64,000 nt of DNA, taken from contig JAIGNY010000912.1 in NCBI GenBank assembly GCA_020152595.1, positions 827,001 through 891,000 of the forward strand, in the 5' to 3' direction. This stretch comes from Chiridota heheva (Eukaryota; Echinodermata; Holothuroidea; Apodida; Chiridotidae). A program made the translations under genes and the position numbers. Shown one piece after another: positions 1 through 10,559 of the stretch (positions are counted from its first letter, which is position 1; every line of letters starts with the position of its first letter). The notes below the pieces were generated by a model. It was given only the letters and a program-made list of their open reading frames with translations. It did no database searches and was not told the DNA's origin.

Positions 1-367
1 TGGCAGATGGAATTTCACCCCCCAAAATGCCAGCTCCTATGCGTTTCCACCAAACACACTCCACTGAAGGCCAACTACATGATACATGGTCATGTTCTAG
101 TGGAGGTGGAAACTGCCAAGTATCTGAGAGTTACCCTGCACAAAAACTGAACTGGAGCACTCATATCCAAAACATCACAAAAAAAGGCGAACTCTACCAG
201 AGCTTTCCTCCAATGGAATCTCCATCACTGTCCACACAGCACCAAAGCTGTATGCTACCAAACGCTTGTCAGACCCCTGCTGGAGTACGCAAGTGTGGTC
301 TGGGACTCATCGACCAAAGTCAACATCAACCAACTAGAGATAGCACAGAGAAGAGCAGCACACTTTG
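1..367 (+). mobile_element. LINE A, C-terminal reverse transcriptase part (left half)
   Basis: This is the decayed 3' portion of a non-LTR retrotransposon polymerase. Frame 1 opens with WQMEFHPPKCQLL, then HGHVL.VE.AKYL.VTL. After frameshifts, other frames give NWSTHIQNITKK, a QTLVRPLLEYASVVWD block and IAQRRAAHFV. These are the thumb and C-terminal motifs of jockey/CR1-type reverse transcriptases. Several frame changes and a stop make it a pseudogene. The coding sense is cut near 367 by an opposite-strand LINE and resumes near 904 with NDYSTHT. The left end lies outside the window. A second copy of this family's 3' end is at 51330-51590. Confidence 0.8.
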
Positions 368-903
368 TTTGTTTGATGAGAGTTTAACGGCACCACAACA
401 GTAAGGGTCAAATTGTGCCTGAGAGGTTAGATCATTCCAGAGGTAGGAAGGAGAGTAAACAGGGGGAGATTGAGAGAAACACGAGAACTAAAAGCCAGAA
501 AGCTGGGATCGAGAGAGGTGTATGGGTAAAAAAAATAATGTAGAGAGAGAGGGGGTGGGGAAGGAGGACTAAATATGGTTGTAGAGGGAAGCATGATGAA
601 GGAAGGAGATAATTTTATCCGGAGGTTTTTTTTGGGAGAGCTGGGCTACTGAGTTGTGGGCAGCGAGGGAAGCTCTGGGAAGGTTGTACAGGGGGCAAGC
701 AAGGAGAATGTGATGGACTGTGAGGGTGCAATGGCAATTGTTGCAGAGGGGTGGGGGGAGCCAGTAAGGAGGAGGGAGTGAGTGAGGTGGTTGTGACCTA
801 TTTTAAGGCAGGTAATGTGGACGTTGTCGACACGGGATAGGTTGTGAGTAGTGGGTTTAATCGGAATGGTGGGCTGGATGACGTGGAGTTTGTTATCAAT
901 TTG
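368..903 (-). mobile_element. I-clade-like LINE 3' end nested in LINE A
   Basis: Read on the minus strand, about 870-690 gives LSRVDNVHITCLKIGHNHLTHS. After a one-base slip in a C-run it continues as PPLCNNCHCTLTVHHILLAC. This is the RIGH.RLTH plus C-x2-C...H...C signature found at the end of I/R1-like LINE proteins. The 3' UTR then runs down to a short CAAA-type tail at about 368-385 (plus strand TTTGTTTG), as expected for the end of such an element. Fragments of the same 3' UTR recur at 41092-41720 and 48190-48300. The insertion interrupts LINE A between its HFV and NDY codons. Confidence 0.75.
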
Positions 904-1370
904 CGCTCAATGACTACTCCACCCACATACAGCAGAGTAACACCAATGCTTCGAACTCTCTAGCAGACAGGTGAGCCCGCTGTAAAGCAATAATGATGTA
1001 CAGGATAGTCCATGATCTTGTTGCTATACCTCCCACCTATCTCCAACCAATAACATCAACCGCAAGGGGTCACACTCAAAAGTTCCTCATTCCTTTCGCC
1101 AGGACCCAGACTTACAAGCAATCTTTTTCCCCCAGACACCATCAGGATATGGAATGGCTTACCTCTTCATCTGGTACAAAGCTCATCACTTAAATGTATC
1201 AAGAAGGTGGTACCAGACATCCAGCTTCGGCCTTAGGTGGCCTTCTTTTACTAGCACCATGTACATAGACTACACAATTTTGACTCGCACCGAGAACGCA
1301 TTTAGTTCAGTTCGTTTATACTCCAATTGGAGGACTGTACTTTAACGGAAGAAGAATACACACTGGGCCA
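904..1370 (+). mobile_element. LINE A, C-terminal end and 3' UTR (right half)
   Basis: This is the continuation of LINE A after the nested insertion. Broken frames give NDYSTHT, MMYRIVHDLVAIPP.YLQP and, with frameshifts, SFFP.T...WN.LPSSSGTKLI, which is the usual last conserved block of jockey/CR1-type LINE proteins. It is followed by a 3' UTR. The segment from about 1130 to 1360 is nearly colinear with 51345-51585, so the two are copies of one family. Frameshifts and stops show that it is inactive. Confidence 0.75.
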
Positions 1371-1974
1371 GGCTGGCGAGGGTTTTCTGTATTAGTCAAG
1401 CAAAGCTGCAGACACTTGAAACAAACGAGAAGTTAAATAGCGCCCGCTATTTAACATTTTTAGTTGGTGATCTTTTGGACACTGATTTCAGCAGCAAAAT
1501 CAGCAACAAAATAACCGATAATTTTGTCAATGAAACAAAAGCTGATGAAATCATTGACACTTGGTTGATAAATTCTTTGCTGATGCTAAATTTATCATCG
1601 ACTACACTTTGTTTTATCAGCGATAAGAACATTTGTTATCACTTAATTATTTTCCCCGATTGGCGTTCTATGGTAACATGAAAATGGTGCTCATCGTTCC
1701 TGTGTAATAGGCATATACAGCAGAAACATACTTGAAGACTATTACAACCCAGGTAGTGGCCCCAACAACATGTTGTTCATGCACATATACAGTACAGTTC
1801 ATGCACATATACACATACAGTACCTTGTATGGCAACCATTTTTTGTAAGATGGGTCTATAACATTCAATCAGATTTTAATATTAAGTTTTACAAATAGAT
1901 TTCTCTGTATAGGTGACATCACTGAATATATATAATGTACTAAACTTACACCCTTACTTACTCAGGCTGGTCTA
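1371..1974. other. No gene recognised
   Basis: This is AT-rich anonymous DNA. A short motif, ttcatgcacatatacagtac and variants, is repeated around 1775-1825. Short open frames here have no recognisable protein similarity. Confidence 0.6.
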
Positions 1975-2562
1975 CTGATTTGCAGCCATGAGTAGGCAAA
2001 TGGTCAATGAACTGATTTGCAGCCATAGTCTTAGCCAATAAGCAGACAATAGCAACAACTTTCAATGAATAGGCGTGATTTGCAGTCAAAGTCTTAGCAA
2101 ATAAGCAGACAATAGCAACAACTTCAACCAATGAATAGGCGTGATTTGCAGCCATGAGTAGTCTTAGCCAATAAGCAGACAATAGCAACAACTTTAACCA
2201 ATGAATAGGCGTGATTTGCAGTCATGAGTAGTCTTAGCCAATAAGCAGACAATAGCAACAACTTCAACCAATGAATAGGCGTGATTTGCAGTCATGAGTA
2301 GTCTTAGCCAATAAGCAGACAATAGCAACAACTTCAACCAATGAATAGGCATGATTTGCAGTCATGAGTAGTCTTAGCCAATAAGCAGACAATAGCAACA
2401 ACTTCAACCAATGAATAGGCGTGATTTGCAGCCATGAGTAGTCTTAGCCAATAAGCAGACAATAGCAACAACTTCAACCAATGAATAGGCGTGATTTGCA
2501 GCCATGAGTAGTCTTAGCCAATAAGCAGACAATAGCAACAACTTCAACCAATGAATAGGCAT
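1975..2562 (+). repeat. 70 bp tandem repeat, about 8 copies
   Basis: The unit is 70 bp and includes atgaataggcgtgatttgca, then gtcttagccaataagcagac, then aatagcaacaacttcaacca. The five copies starting at 2201, 2271, 2341, 2411 and 2481 are almost identical. The leftmost copies (1975-2200) are shortened and more diverged. Each full unit carries two CCAAT pentamers, in agCCAATaag and aaCCAATgaa. The minus-strand open frame across the left copies is a by-product of the repeat. Confidence 0.9.
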
Positions 2563-2754
2563 CAAATGTTTGACAAAAATCATTTGTTACCAGCAAAGCA
2601 AATCTTAAACATTACTAACTACTTGCAAATGTCATCTTATATAATTTCAGTACAAAACTACATGTACCTTTCATGTTCAAACCTTATAATTAAATTTTCA
2701 ATTCAAATGCAACTCTTCTTACCACAATTTTGACAGTTTTGGTTTATTTTATTG

Positions 2755-2812
2755 TGTTGAAATTTGACATGTTGAAATTTGACATGTTGAAATTTGACAT
2801 GTTGAAATTTGA
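2755..2812 (+). repeat. 15 bp tandem repeat, 4 copies
   Basis: The unit gttgaaatttgacat is repeated four times head to tail. It lies directly before the presumed 5' region of the pogo/Tigger-like element. Confidence 0.85.
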
Positions 2813-3060
2813 CACAAAATGATACTGTAAAATGGGGTGACTAAGGGACAAAATCTAGAAAAGTTTTTTGAAGACTAATTTTCCAAATTTAACAAGCCAG
2901 TGTTTGTTGTATCTTTCCCATGTTGAAAGTACAAACCAGCAGTGGCTGTAAGTCAGTTAAACAGATCTGAATTAACAAATTTTAAGCTACATGCGCAGAA
3001 ATGAAAATTTCTTCCAAAATGCTCCGAAAAATGGGGTCAATACGGACAACATATTTCAAT

Positions 3061-5940
3061 TTGCCACGCACGTACAGTATAAGCCAAATCGTGTCATAAG
3101 AACTTTAAAAAACATTCTCGAGAAGACGTTAAAAGAGCTGTAGCAGCAGTAAAGTGAGGAATGACATACAGAGCAGCAACAGATACATATGGTATTCCAA
3201 GAAGTGTGATTCACAGACATGCTAAGCACCCCTATACAAGGTGGAATATTCCAGGAAGTGTGATTCACAGACAGGTGGAATATTCCAAGAAGTGTGATTA
3301 AGCTTAGCACCCGATGCAAGGTGGAATATTCCAAGAAGTGTGATTCACAGACATGCTTAGCACCCTGATGCAAGGTGGAATATTCCAAGAAGTGTGATTC
3401 ACAGACATGCTAAGCACCCCGATGCAAGGTGGAATATTCCAAGATGTGTGATTCACAGACATGCTAAGCACCCCGATGCAAGGTGGAATATTCCAAGAAG
3501 TGTTATTCACAGACATGCTAAGCACCCCGATGCAAGGTGGAATATTCCAAGAAGTGTGATTCACAGACATGCTAAGCACCCCGATGCAAGGTAGAATATT
3601 CCAAGAAGTGTGATTCACAGACATGCAAGGTAGAATATTCCAAGAAGTGTGATTCACAGACATGCAGCAGGTGCAAGGTGGAATATTCCAAGAAGTGTGA
3701 TTCACAGACATGCTAAGCACCCCGATGCAAGGTGGAATATTCCAAGAAGTGTGATTCACAGACATGCTAAGCATCCCGATGCAAGGTGGAATATTCCAAG
3801 AAGTGTGATTCACAGACATGCTAAGCACCCAGATGCAAGGTGGAATATTCCAAGAAGTGTGATTCACAGACATGCTAAGCAACCCGATACAAGGTGGAAT
3901 ATTCCAAGAAGTGTGATTCACAGACATGCTAAGCATCCCGATACAAGGTGGAATATTCCAAGAAGTGTGATTCACAGACATGCTAAGCACCCCGATGCAA
4001 GGTGGAATATTCCAAGAAGTGTGATTCACAGACATGCTAAGCACCCCGATACAAGGTGGAATATTCCAAGAAGTGTGATTCACAGACATGCTAAGCACCC
4101 CGATACAAGGTGGAATATTCCAAGAAGTGTGATTCACAGACATGCTAAGCACCCCGATACAAGGTGGAATATTCCAAGTGTGATTCACAGACATGCTAAG
4201 CACCCCGATATAAGGTGGAATATTCCAAGTGTGATTCACAGACATGCTAAGCACCCCGATACAAGGTGGAATATTCCAAGTGTGATTCACAGACATGCTA
4301 AGCACCCTCATACAAGGTGGACAGACAGTACTGGAACCTGCTGTAGAAAAACATATTATTGAAAGAATTATGACCTGTGCCAAGTGGGGATATCCACTAG
4401 ATACACTGGATTTGAGATACCTTGTAAAAAGCTACCTAGAAAAACATGGTATCACTGTGACTACATTCAAGAATAATATGCCAAGAAAGGAATAGGCATT
4501 CAGGTTCCTTAAGAGACACAAGGAGAATGTGACACATCGCATGTGTCAAAATTTTAACCGGTCAAGAGCTGCTGTCTCAAGAACAATTATTACTGCATAT
4601 TTTGATCACTTAACCAAGACCATTTGCAGGTACTGTATACCAGCAAGTAACATTCTCAATTATGATGAGACAAACTTGTCGGATGAGAAAGAAAGTGATA
4701 ATGAAAAGAGGCAGCAAATATCCAGAGCGAATTATGACCCATTCAGAGTTTACGACTTCTTTGATGTTTGCCCGGGCTGCAGATGCAACCCTATTGCCAC
4801 CATATGTTGTTTACAAGGCAATAAATATTTATGACACATGCGACTTTCGGGGACCACCAGGAACATGATATAACAAAAGTAAATCAAGATGGTTTGATAC
4901 CACTGTTTTTCAGATTGGCTTCTTACAATTGCCATGCCATATTTGAACAAAACTAGCTGGACCTAAAGTTGTCATTGGAGACAACCTCAGTTCTCACCTG
5001 ACACTGGAAGACATCTAACTTTGTGAGGATCATGACATAAGCTTTGCTTTCTTCCCAGCAAACTCTACACGTCTTTGTCAACCACTTGATGTTTGCTTCT
5101 TCCAACCAATGAAAATGACATGGCGTCCAATTCTTTCAAAATGGAAGATGGGGCATGGTAGAAAGAATTCTTCTGTCTCCAAGACATGTTCCTACGACTG
5201 TTGAATGAACTGATGACAACTCTTAGTGGTAACAAATATAAAAATCTAATTTCCGGCTTTTCCACTTGTGGGATTTAAAAAAAGGTATTATCAAGTCTAC
5301 CATAAGAACCTAAGCACAACAGAGAAGAGCCTACGGAAAATCTCATCAGAAGACACTATAGATGACTGCATTATGACATTGTTGAATGAAATGTGTTATG
5401 GAGGTGGCAGTGACAAAAAAACAAACAAGGAAAAAGAAGGTAAGAGTGATTCCAGGAAAAAGTGTCATGGCTGCAGACATGCCACAAGACAAAGACAAAG
5501 AAAATGATGGTGAAAGGGAAGCTGATCAATGCGAAAGCGGTGGACAGACCTCATCTGATGAATCTATCTATGGATGTCTCGCAGCAGTATGTCTCATCTG
5601 AAAATGATGATCAAGATGACAGAAATGCTCCTTGTGGAATCTGTTCTGTTGTAAATTTCATTGCTCTGAAACCTGGGATGTGGGTGGTGGTTAGTTTTGC
5701 CTTACTTGCAAGGAAATCAAACAGACTGTACCTTAGGAAAGTTACTAAATTGGTGGATACCGATAGCGGCACCGATAAAAATGAATTTGAAGCATCATTC
5801 TTAAAACTGAGTCAAAAAAGCAGGTTTTTTTTTTCATTTTCAGAAAAGTAAGACAGATGTGTCGTCAACTTTTCACAGATTGTTGTAAAAACATGCAAAC
5901 CAGAAAAGATGAGAAGAGGAATATTGAACTTCAAACAGTG
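3061..5940 (+). pseudogene. pogo/Tigger-like DDE transposase, decayed, with expanded HTH segment
   Basis: This is a degenerate DNA-transposase gene of the psq-HTH/DDE_1 (Tigger/Jerky-like) type. The N-terminus is broken, with a PRTY block near 3061 followed by DVKRAVAAVK, a stop, then GMTYRAATDTYGIPRSVIHRHAK at about 3130-3225. The last part is a helix-turn-helix, and its recognition-helix half is tandemly amplified to 4320. The normal protein order then returns in shifted frames: QGGQTVLEPAVEKHI, KWGYPLDTLDLRYLVKSYL, RMCQNFNRSRAAVSR, then the catalytic-domain blocks NYDETNL, KRGSKYPERIM, LPPYVVYKA, VIGDNLSSHL and FPANSTRLCQPLDV, and GFKK near 5275. A C-terminal block (ALKPGMWVVVSFA...KSNR) and RRGILNFKQ end near 5940. 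Many frameshifts and stops rule out activity. A 5' region at 2813-3060 may belong to the element, but I found no matching terminal inverted repeat. Confidence 0.85.
3190..4320 (+). repeat. 54 bp minisatellite encoding the transposase recognition helix, ~22 copies
   Basis: The unit is 54 bp (18 codons) and encodes NIPRSVIHRHAKHPDARW. Three late copies near 4170-4320 are 51 bp and lack the Arg codon (NIPSVIHRHA). The seed is the single GIPRSVIHRHAKHP segment of the transposase helix-turn-helix at about 3190. About 22 attccaag starts can be counted. The period is a multiple of three, so the forward frame stays open for long runs, and 12 complete helix copies are in frame from 3649 to 4317. Two early copies carry TGG to TAG stops, near 3591 and 3631. 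Two short degenerate copies sit at 3247 and 3278. Confidence 0.93.
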
Positions 5941-6217
5941 GTGAATTCCCACTCAAAATCGTAAGGATTATGGGCTGTTCTCTGTTGAGCAGAACAATTC
6001 CACAATGCACTATAGCTGGATAAGGACTGTTGAGATTCATCAATGAACTTTAGATACGGTACCGCAATTAACACAATTCTATGTCTGTACGGTAATTAAC
6101 GTTAATCATTTATGATTTTATGCACCAGTTGACATATATAACTCATGCTCATGTTGAAAATGTTTGAAAATGTTGTCGCTATGAAGTACACCAGACATGT
6201 GAGTGATGATTTATAAA

Positions 6218-6452
6218 AGTAGCTGAAATTAATCAATTTTCTCATCAAAATAGCTAAGCATTGTCAATTATGCAGAAAATAGGTGAAATTAGCTTGGAAA
6301 ATAGTTGCAATCAGCTAAACAGCTGGTCTCACATGGTGAAATTGATCAATTGTCTCATCCAAATAGCTAAGTATTGTCAATTATGCAGAAAATAGGTGAA
6401 ATTAGCTTGGAAAATAGCTGAAAACAGCTAAATAGCTTAAGTCTCACGTGCC
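6218..6452 (+). repeat. ~116 bp tandem duplication
   Basis: Two adjacent copies, about 6218-6335 and 6336-6452, share aaatagctaag.attgtcaatt, the block atgcagaaaataggtgaaat and tagcttggaaaatag in the same order. Both end in a tctcac(a/g)tg motif. The function is unknown. Confidence 0.8.
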
Positions 6453-7685
6453 TGCATGGTACACCCTGAACGGGATCGTTGAATTCAGAAAACGCAATGT
6501 ATTCCTTCATTAAAACTGATCAAATATGAACATCTTCAAGTAAAGGCAATATATAAAATATCAAATAAACAAACATCCACCAGTTTATTGAATAATTTTG
6601 TCCACTTAATCAATTCAAATTTATGCAAAGACTATATTACAGTTCATACTATTCCCTTACCAATGTGTAATACACATTTCTGTAAATTAATATGCAGACC
6701 TCCTTTTCAAGGTGTAAAATTTAATCTGCTGACAGAAATTTTAGGTTATCAACAAGATAAAAGATTTGAGTGGATATACATAAACTTAACTGAATTTTAT
6801 TCAACCTTTTAACATTTCAGGAATATAATGCAAAATTTTCTAAAGCAGGAAAAGCCTAATTTCTAAAAATAACAATATCATTCTCAAGTCCAAGAAATTG
6901 TACACAAATTAGGTTAAATGTAAACTGACACAAAAACATCAGGCTTTGTGTTATACAAATCTGAAAAAGAAGTGATTGTATCTCATGCTTAAAGGTAATT
7001 ATACAATACAAAGTTTACTTATATAATTATTAAGTCAGAGACTTTCGGCACTGTTATGAGTTATGAAGTACTCCATTTGTTCTAGGAACCCCAGAATAAC
7101 TTGCATGCACTTTCCAAGCCTTGTGCTCTTCTGAACCCCAAAACAGAAAGGTCCAAAGTAATTACTTGATGCAGGTTATGCATGATGGGTGACATATGAT
7201 CAATCTATTCCTCAAACAAAATGAACCACAATCACAGATATTTGTTTTCTCCATACCCAACAATTTTGTTGCATCATAGAAAAATCATAGGAGCAGATAT
7301 AATTTGATGAGATGTTACACAAGTAAAGCTATGTTATTTCATGCATACATGGACTACAATGACATACAGAATGTGTGCTTAATAGGTATCAAGATGAAAA
7401 ATAAGGTTTCTTGCCTCAAAAATACAAGACAAAACATAACAAGGAACAACATTCTTCTTATTCATTACATTGAAAACCTAATGTTACTAAAATTGGCTCA
7501 AAATTACATTCACCAGGCCTAATTAAGGATGCCTTTACCATTTTCAATGTACTTATTGCTTCACATAATATTTACTATTCTAAAGTGCTTTGGTTTTTTC
7601 TCGCATCACCATTACACTTAAAATATACACTTAAACCTCAGAAAAGAAATTTAATTTAATTTCGTTGTCAAAAATCACCTCAATT
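6453..7685. other. No gene recognised
   Basis: This is AT-rich DNA with short open frames only. I found no recognisable protein, RNA gene or strong repeat. Confidence 0.6.
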
Positions 7686-8785
7686 TGTCCCATTTAGGTG
7701 TCCAAGTGCTTGTCACTAACCACCGCCTACTCATTAGCATTCATGACATCACTACCACAACATTAGAACATACGTACAGACCATGACCCATCTGTGTACC
7801 ACATATAGCATAAATCTGATACATCGTTTATGGTGTTTACATCATTTAACACTTCTACATTAGGCCATGCCCACCATGCATTTTAATGACACATGTTGAT
7901 AACATAAGAATGTACACAATAACCAACACAATTATCATGTCCAATATGACACAAAACTGACATACAGTTGCTCATTTATCACTTTTTCAAAATTTTCAGT
8001 TTATGCCCTGCCCACTTATTAATATGCATGAAATCACCACAACAATTATTAGGTCACATCTGCAGACTATGAGCTATCTGTGTACCACACATGATGTGAA
8101 TCCAGTTCATAGTTCTTGAGATATCATGTTTACTTGTGCTTTTTGTTTACAAATTCATATTAAGCCCCGCCCTCCATGCATATTAATGAATTTTCAATGT
8201 TTAATTTCCAAACATGAAACAAAACAGACATGTGGTTGTTAAAAAATAAACATTTCATGATTTTCACTTTAAGCCCTGCGTACTAATTATTATGCATGAA
8301 ATCATCATCAAAAACAATAGGGCACATATACAAGACCATGGGATATCTGTGTACCAAACTTGACATGAATCCAGTTTACCATTCTTGAGATGTTTACAAT
8401 CTCTTTTCAGAAAAATCATATTAAGCCCCGCCCACTATGCATATAATAAAATTCAACGTTTTTACGTCATGAACATGTACACAACAGCTAACATCGTAAT
8501 TAGACCAAATATGAAACAACACAGACATGTGGTTGTTAAAATATGAACATTTCCCGATTTTTACATTAAGCCTGCCTACTCAATAATATGCATGACATCA
8601 CCATCAAAAACAATAGGGCACATCTACTGACCATGGGCTATCTGTGTAACCTATATAATATGAATCCAGAGAATCATTCTTGAGATATCGCGTTTACGAG
8701 CTGGCCGTCACAAACACACAAACACGCATACATACACACGCCATCACGACCGCATAGGTTCCTGATGCTATCGCATAAGAACCAA
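7686..8785 (+). repeat. Two-module interspersed satellite-like repeat, copy 1
   Basis: Two module types alternate. Module A is marked by aagccccgcccactatgcat followed by attaatga, near 7864, 8163 and 8423. Module B is marked by aagccctgcccactcatta then atatgcatgacatcaccacc, near 8007, 8270 and 8569. A and B together recur every ~260-300 bp. B modules carry aatagggcacat and gaccatgggctatctgtgta. The right edge is a CA-rich tract (cacacaaacacgcatacata) and a cgaccgcataggttcc end. A second copy with the same order and end is at 39180-40262. Confidence 0.85.
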
Positions 8786-9751
8786 TAATTAAGCAAAATT
8801 CAAACAAAAATAAAAATATGACCAATCAAATATCACACACAAAACTGACCACTTGCCACTAACAGTTATTGATGGAATGTAGAATCACTCAAAATCCTTG
8901 TGAACAGGAATCAAAACCAATTAGTGAAGAGTATCCAGAAAGTAACAACTTTCATGAGAAAAAAATAAATTATTTGCTGTTTTGCTTCACACAATTCCAC
9001 AATATTCTTCCTATCAAACAGTGCCAATCAGAAATTAAAAGAAATTTTAGATAAGTAAAACATGACATAACCTTTGTATTAAAAGCAAATTTAAATACCA
9101 AGAAAATGTCTAAAACTACACTACTAAAAGGGTGGATTAGAGTCACTGTGTAACACATGAAATACACTGAAAGATGATAATACCCAAGGCATGGTAATGT
9201 ATTTGCATTTTCTAAATTTACCCCGCTAAGAATAGCAGGAATATTTATGAGAGTTATACTTACCTTCCATGCAATAAATATGCAATCTGGTCCATGACCT
9301 GATTCTAACACACTTCTAACCAACCTTAAAAACATAGTTACCAGCCCAGCCCTGACCTCCATAATACCTCTAATATCCCTCACTTCTTTTCAGTGCATTG
9401 TTCTCACAACATCACTGGAACTGCTTAAAAAAAAATCACCATTCTAACAATTTTCTTTTTCACAGCTCCTACCACACAGGTTTTTATGCTGTTTCGCTTT
9501 TTCTGCTTGCCTTCTCAAGTCATCTAAAGTAAGACAAGGTAGCCATGGGACCGTGAATTCTTCAGTCCGACTCACAGGACTTTTCATTAAGCCTACACTT
9601 AAGTCAGAGTGTTTTTACTTCCATCCGTACAAAACAGGTGGTTAGATCCCGAGAGTCCCACTCTCACGGCGGGTGTTTCAGTCCCTAGAGCACCTGGTGT
9701 GCCTGTTTAGAGGACCACTTTCCCTTGGGTTTGGGTATTTTTCACCCTAGA
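8786..9751. other. Mostly anonymous; one candidate minus-strand splice donor
   Basis: No family was recognised. On the minus strand, an open stretch ending SGHGPDCIFIAWK is followed by a consensus donor (AAG|gtaagt) near 9263. No partner exon or homologue could be named, so this is not called a gene. Confidence 0.4.
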
Positions 9752-9812
9752 GGATAGCCTAGCCTTACCACGCGGATAGCCTAGCCTTACCACGCGGATA
9801 GCCTAGCATTAT
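9752..9812 (+). repeat. 22 bp tandem repeat, ~2.7 copies
   Basis: The unit ggatagcctagccttaccac plus gc is repeated almost three times. Confidence 0.8.
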
Positions 9813-10364
9813 ACTATGCTTTGTATTAGCATGTTAGGATGTCTTCAGTACAGGTTTTCATATGCATTAGGCCAACTTCTCGTTTCAATGTTGGCGCATG
9901 CGCATGAGGTCGAAGTCACCTCAGGGGTGATTGGGGAGTGCTTCATTCAGCTCCAAGGAGCTACAATTATTACAAGAGAGCACATCTGGATAAAAAATGG
10001 AAAGCATTATATATCATCAAATGGGTGAAGCATCGTATCTCTTGAAATAACCCAAGATGCAGCCTCCAATTTCTTGTTTGAATGAAAACACTCGACATAC
10101 AGGTAACAAAAACCTCTCAACTAAAAATATCCTAAATCAATGTGATATTAAAGAGGGACTCTCTTCCCCTGATATACACCAGTGATGCCACTTCCGCAGA
10201 TGTAATTGACTGGCTCGTTAGAATTTGGGTAAATATTTTGACCAATCAGAACTGTACAATTATTGTATAATTGTATACTCAACGTTTACATAGTAACTGG
10301 TCACTGCCAAGCTACATATTCTCCCATTGAAAAATATGAAGTATCTACCACTCCATATACAACC
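9813..10364. other. No gene recognised
   Basis: The short open frame at 9816-10028 has no recognisable similarity, and nothing else was identified. Confidence 0.5.
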
Positions 10365-10476
10365 ATTACTTAAAAATGTAATTAATCTCTTAAATGTGAT
10401 TAATCTCTTAAATGTAATTAATCTCTTAAATGTAATTATTCTCTTAAATGTAATTAATCTCTTAAATGTAATGACA
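10365..10476 (+). repeat. 18 bp tandem repeat, ~6 copies
   Basis: The unit ttaatctcttaaatgtaa is repeated. Its 18 bp period gives a repeated LITFKR peptide in the minus-strand frame, which is a by-product. Confidence 0.85.
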
Positions 10477-10559
10477 TGAATAAAAAAAACGTGCCTCTTA
10501 AATATACAACATACCTCTCTCGCTCTTACAGATGACTGAACATGCCACAAAAATGATCA

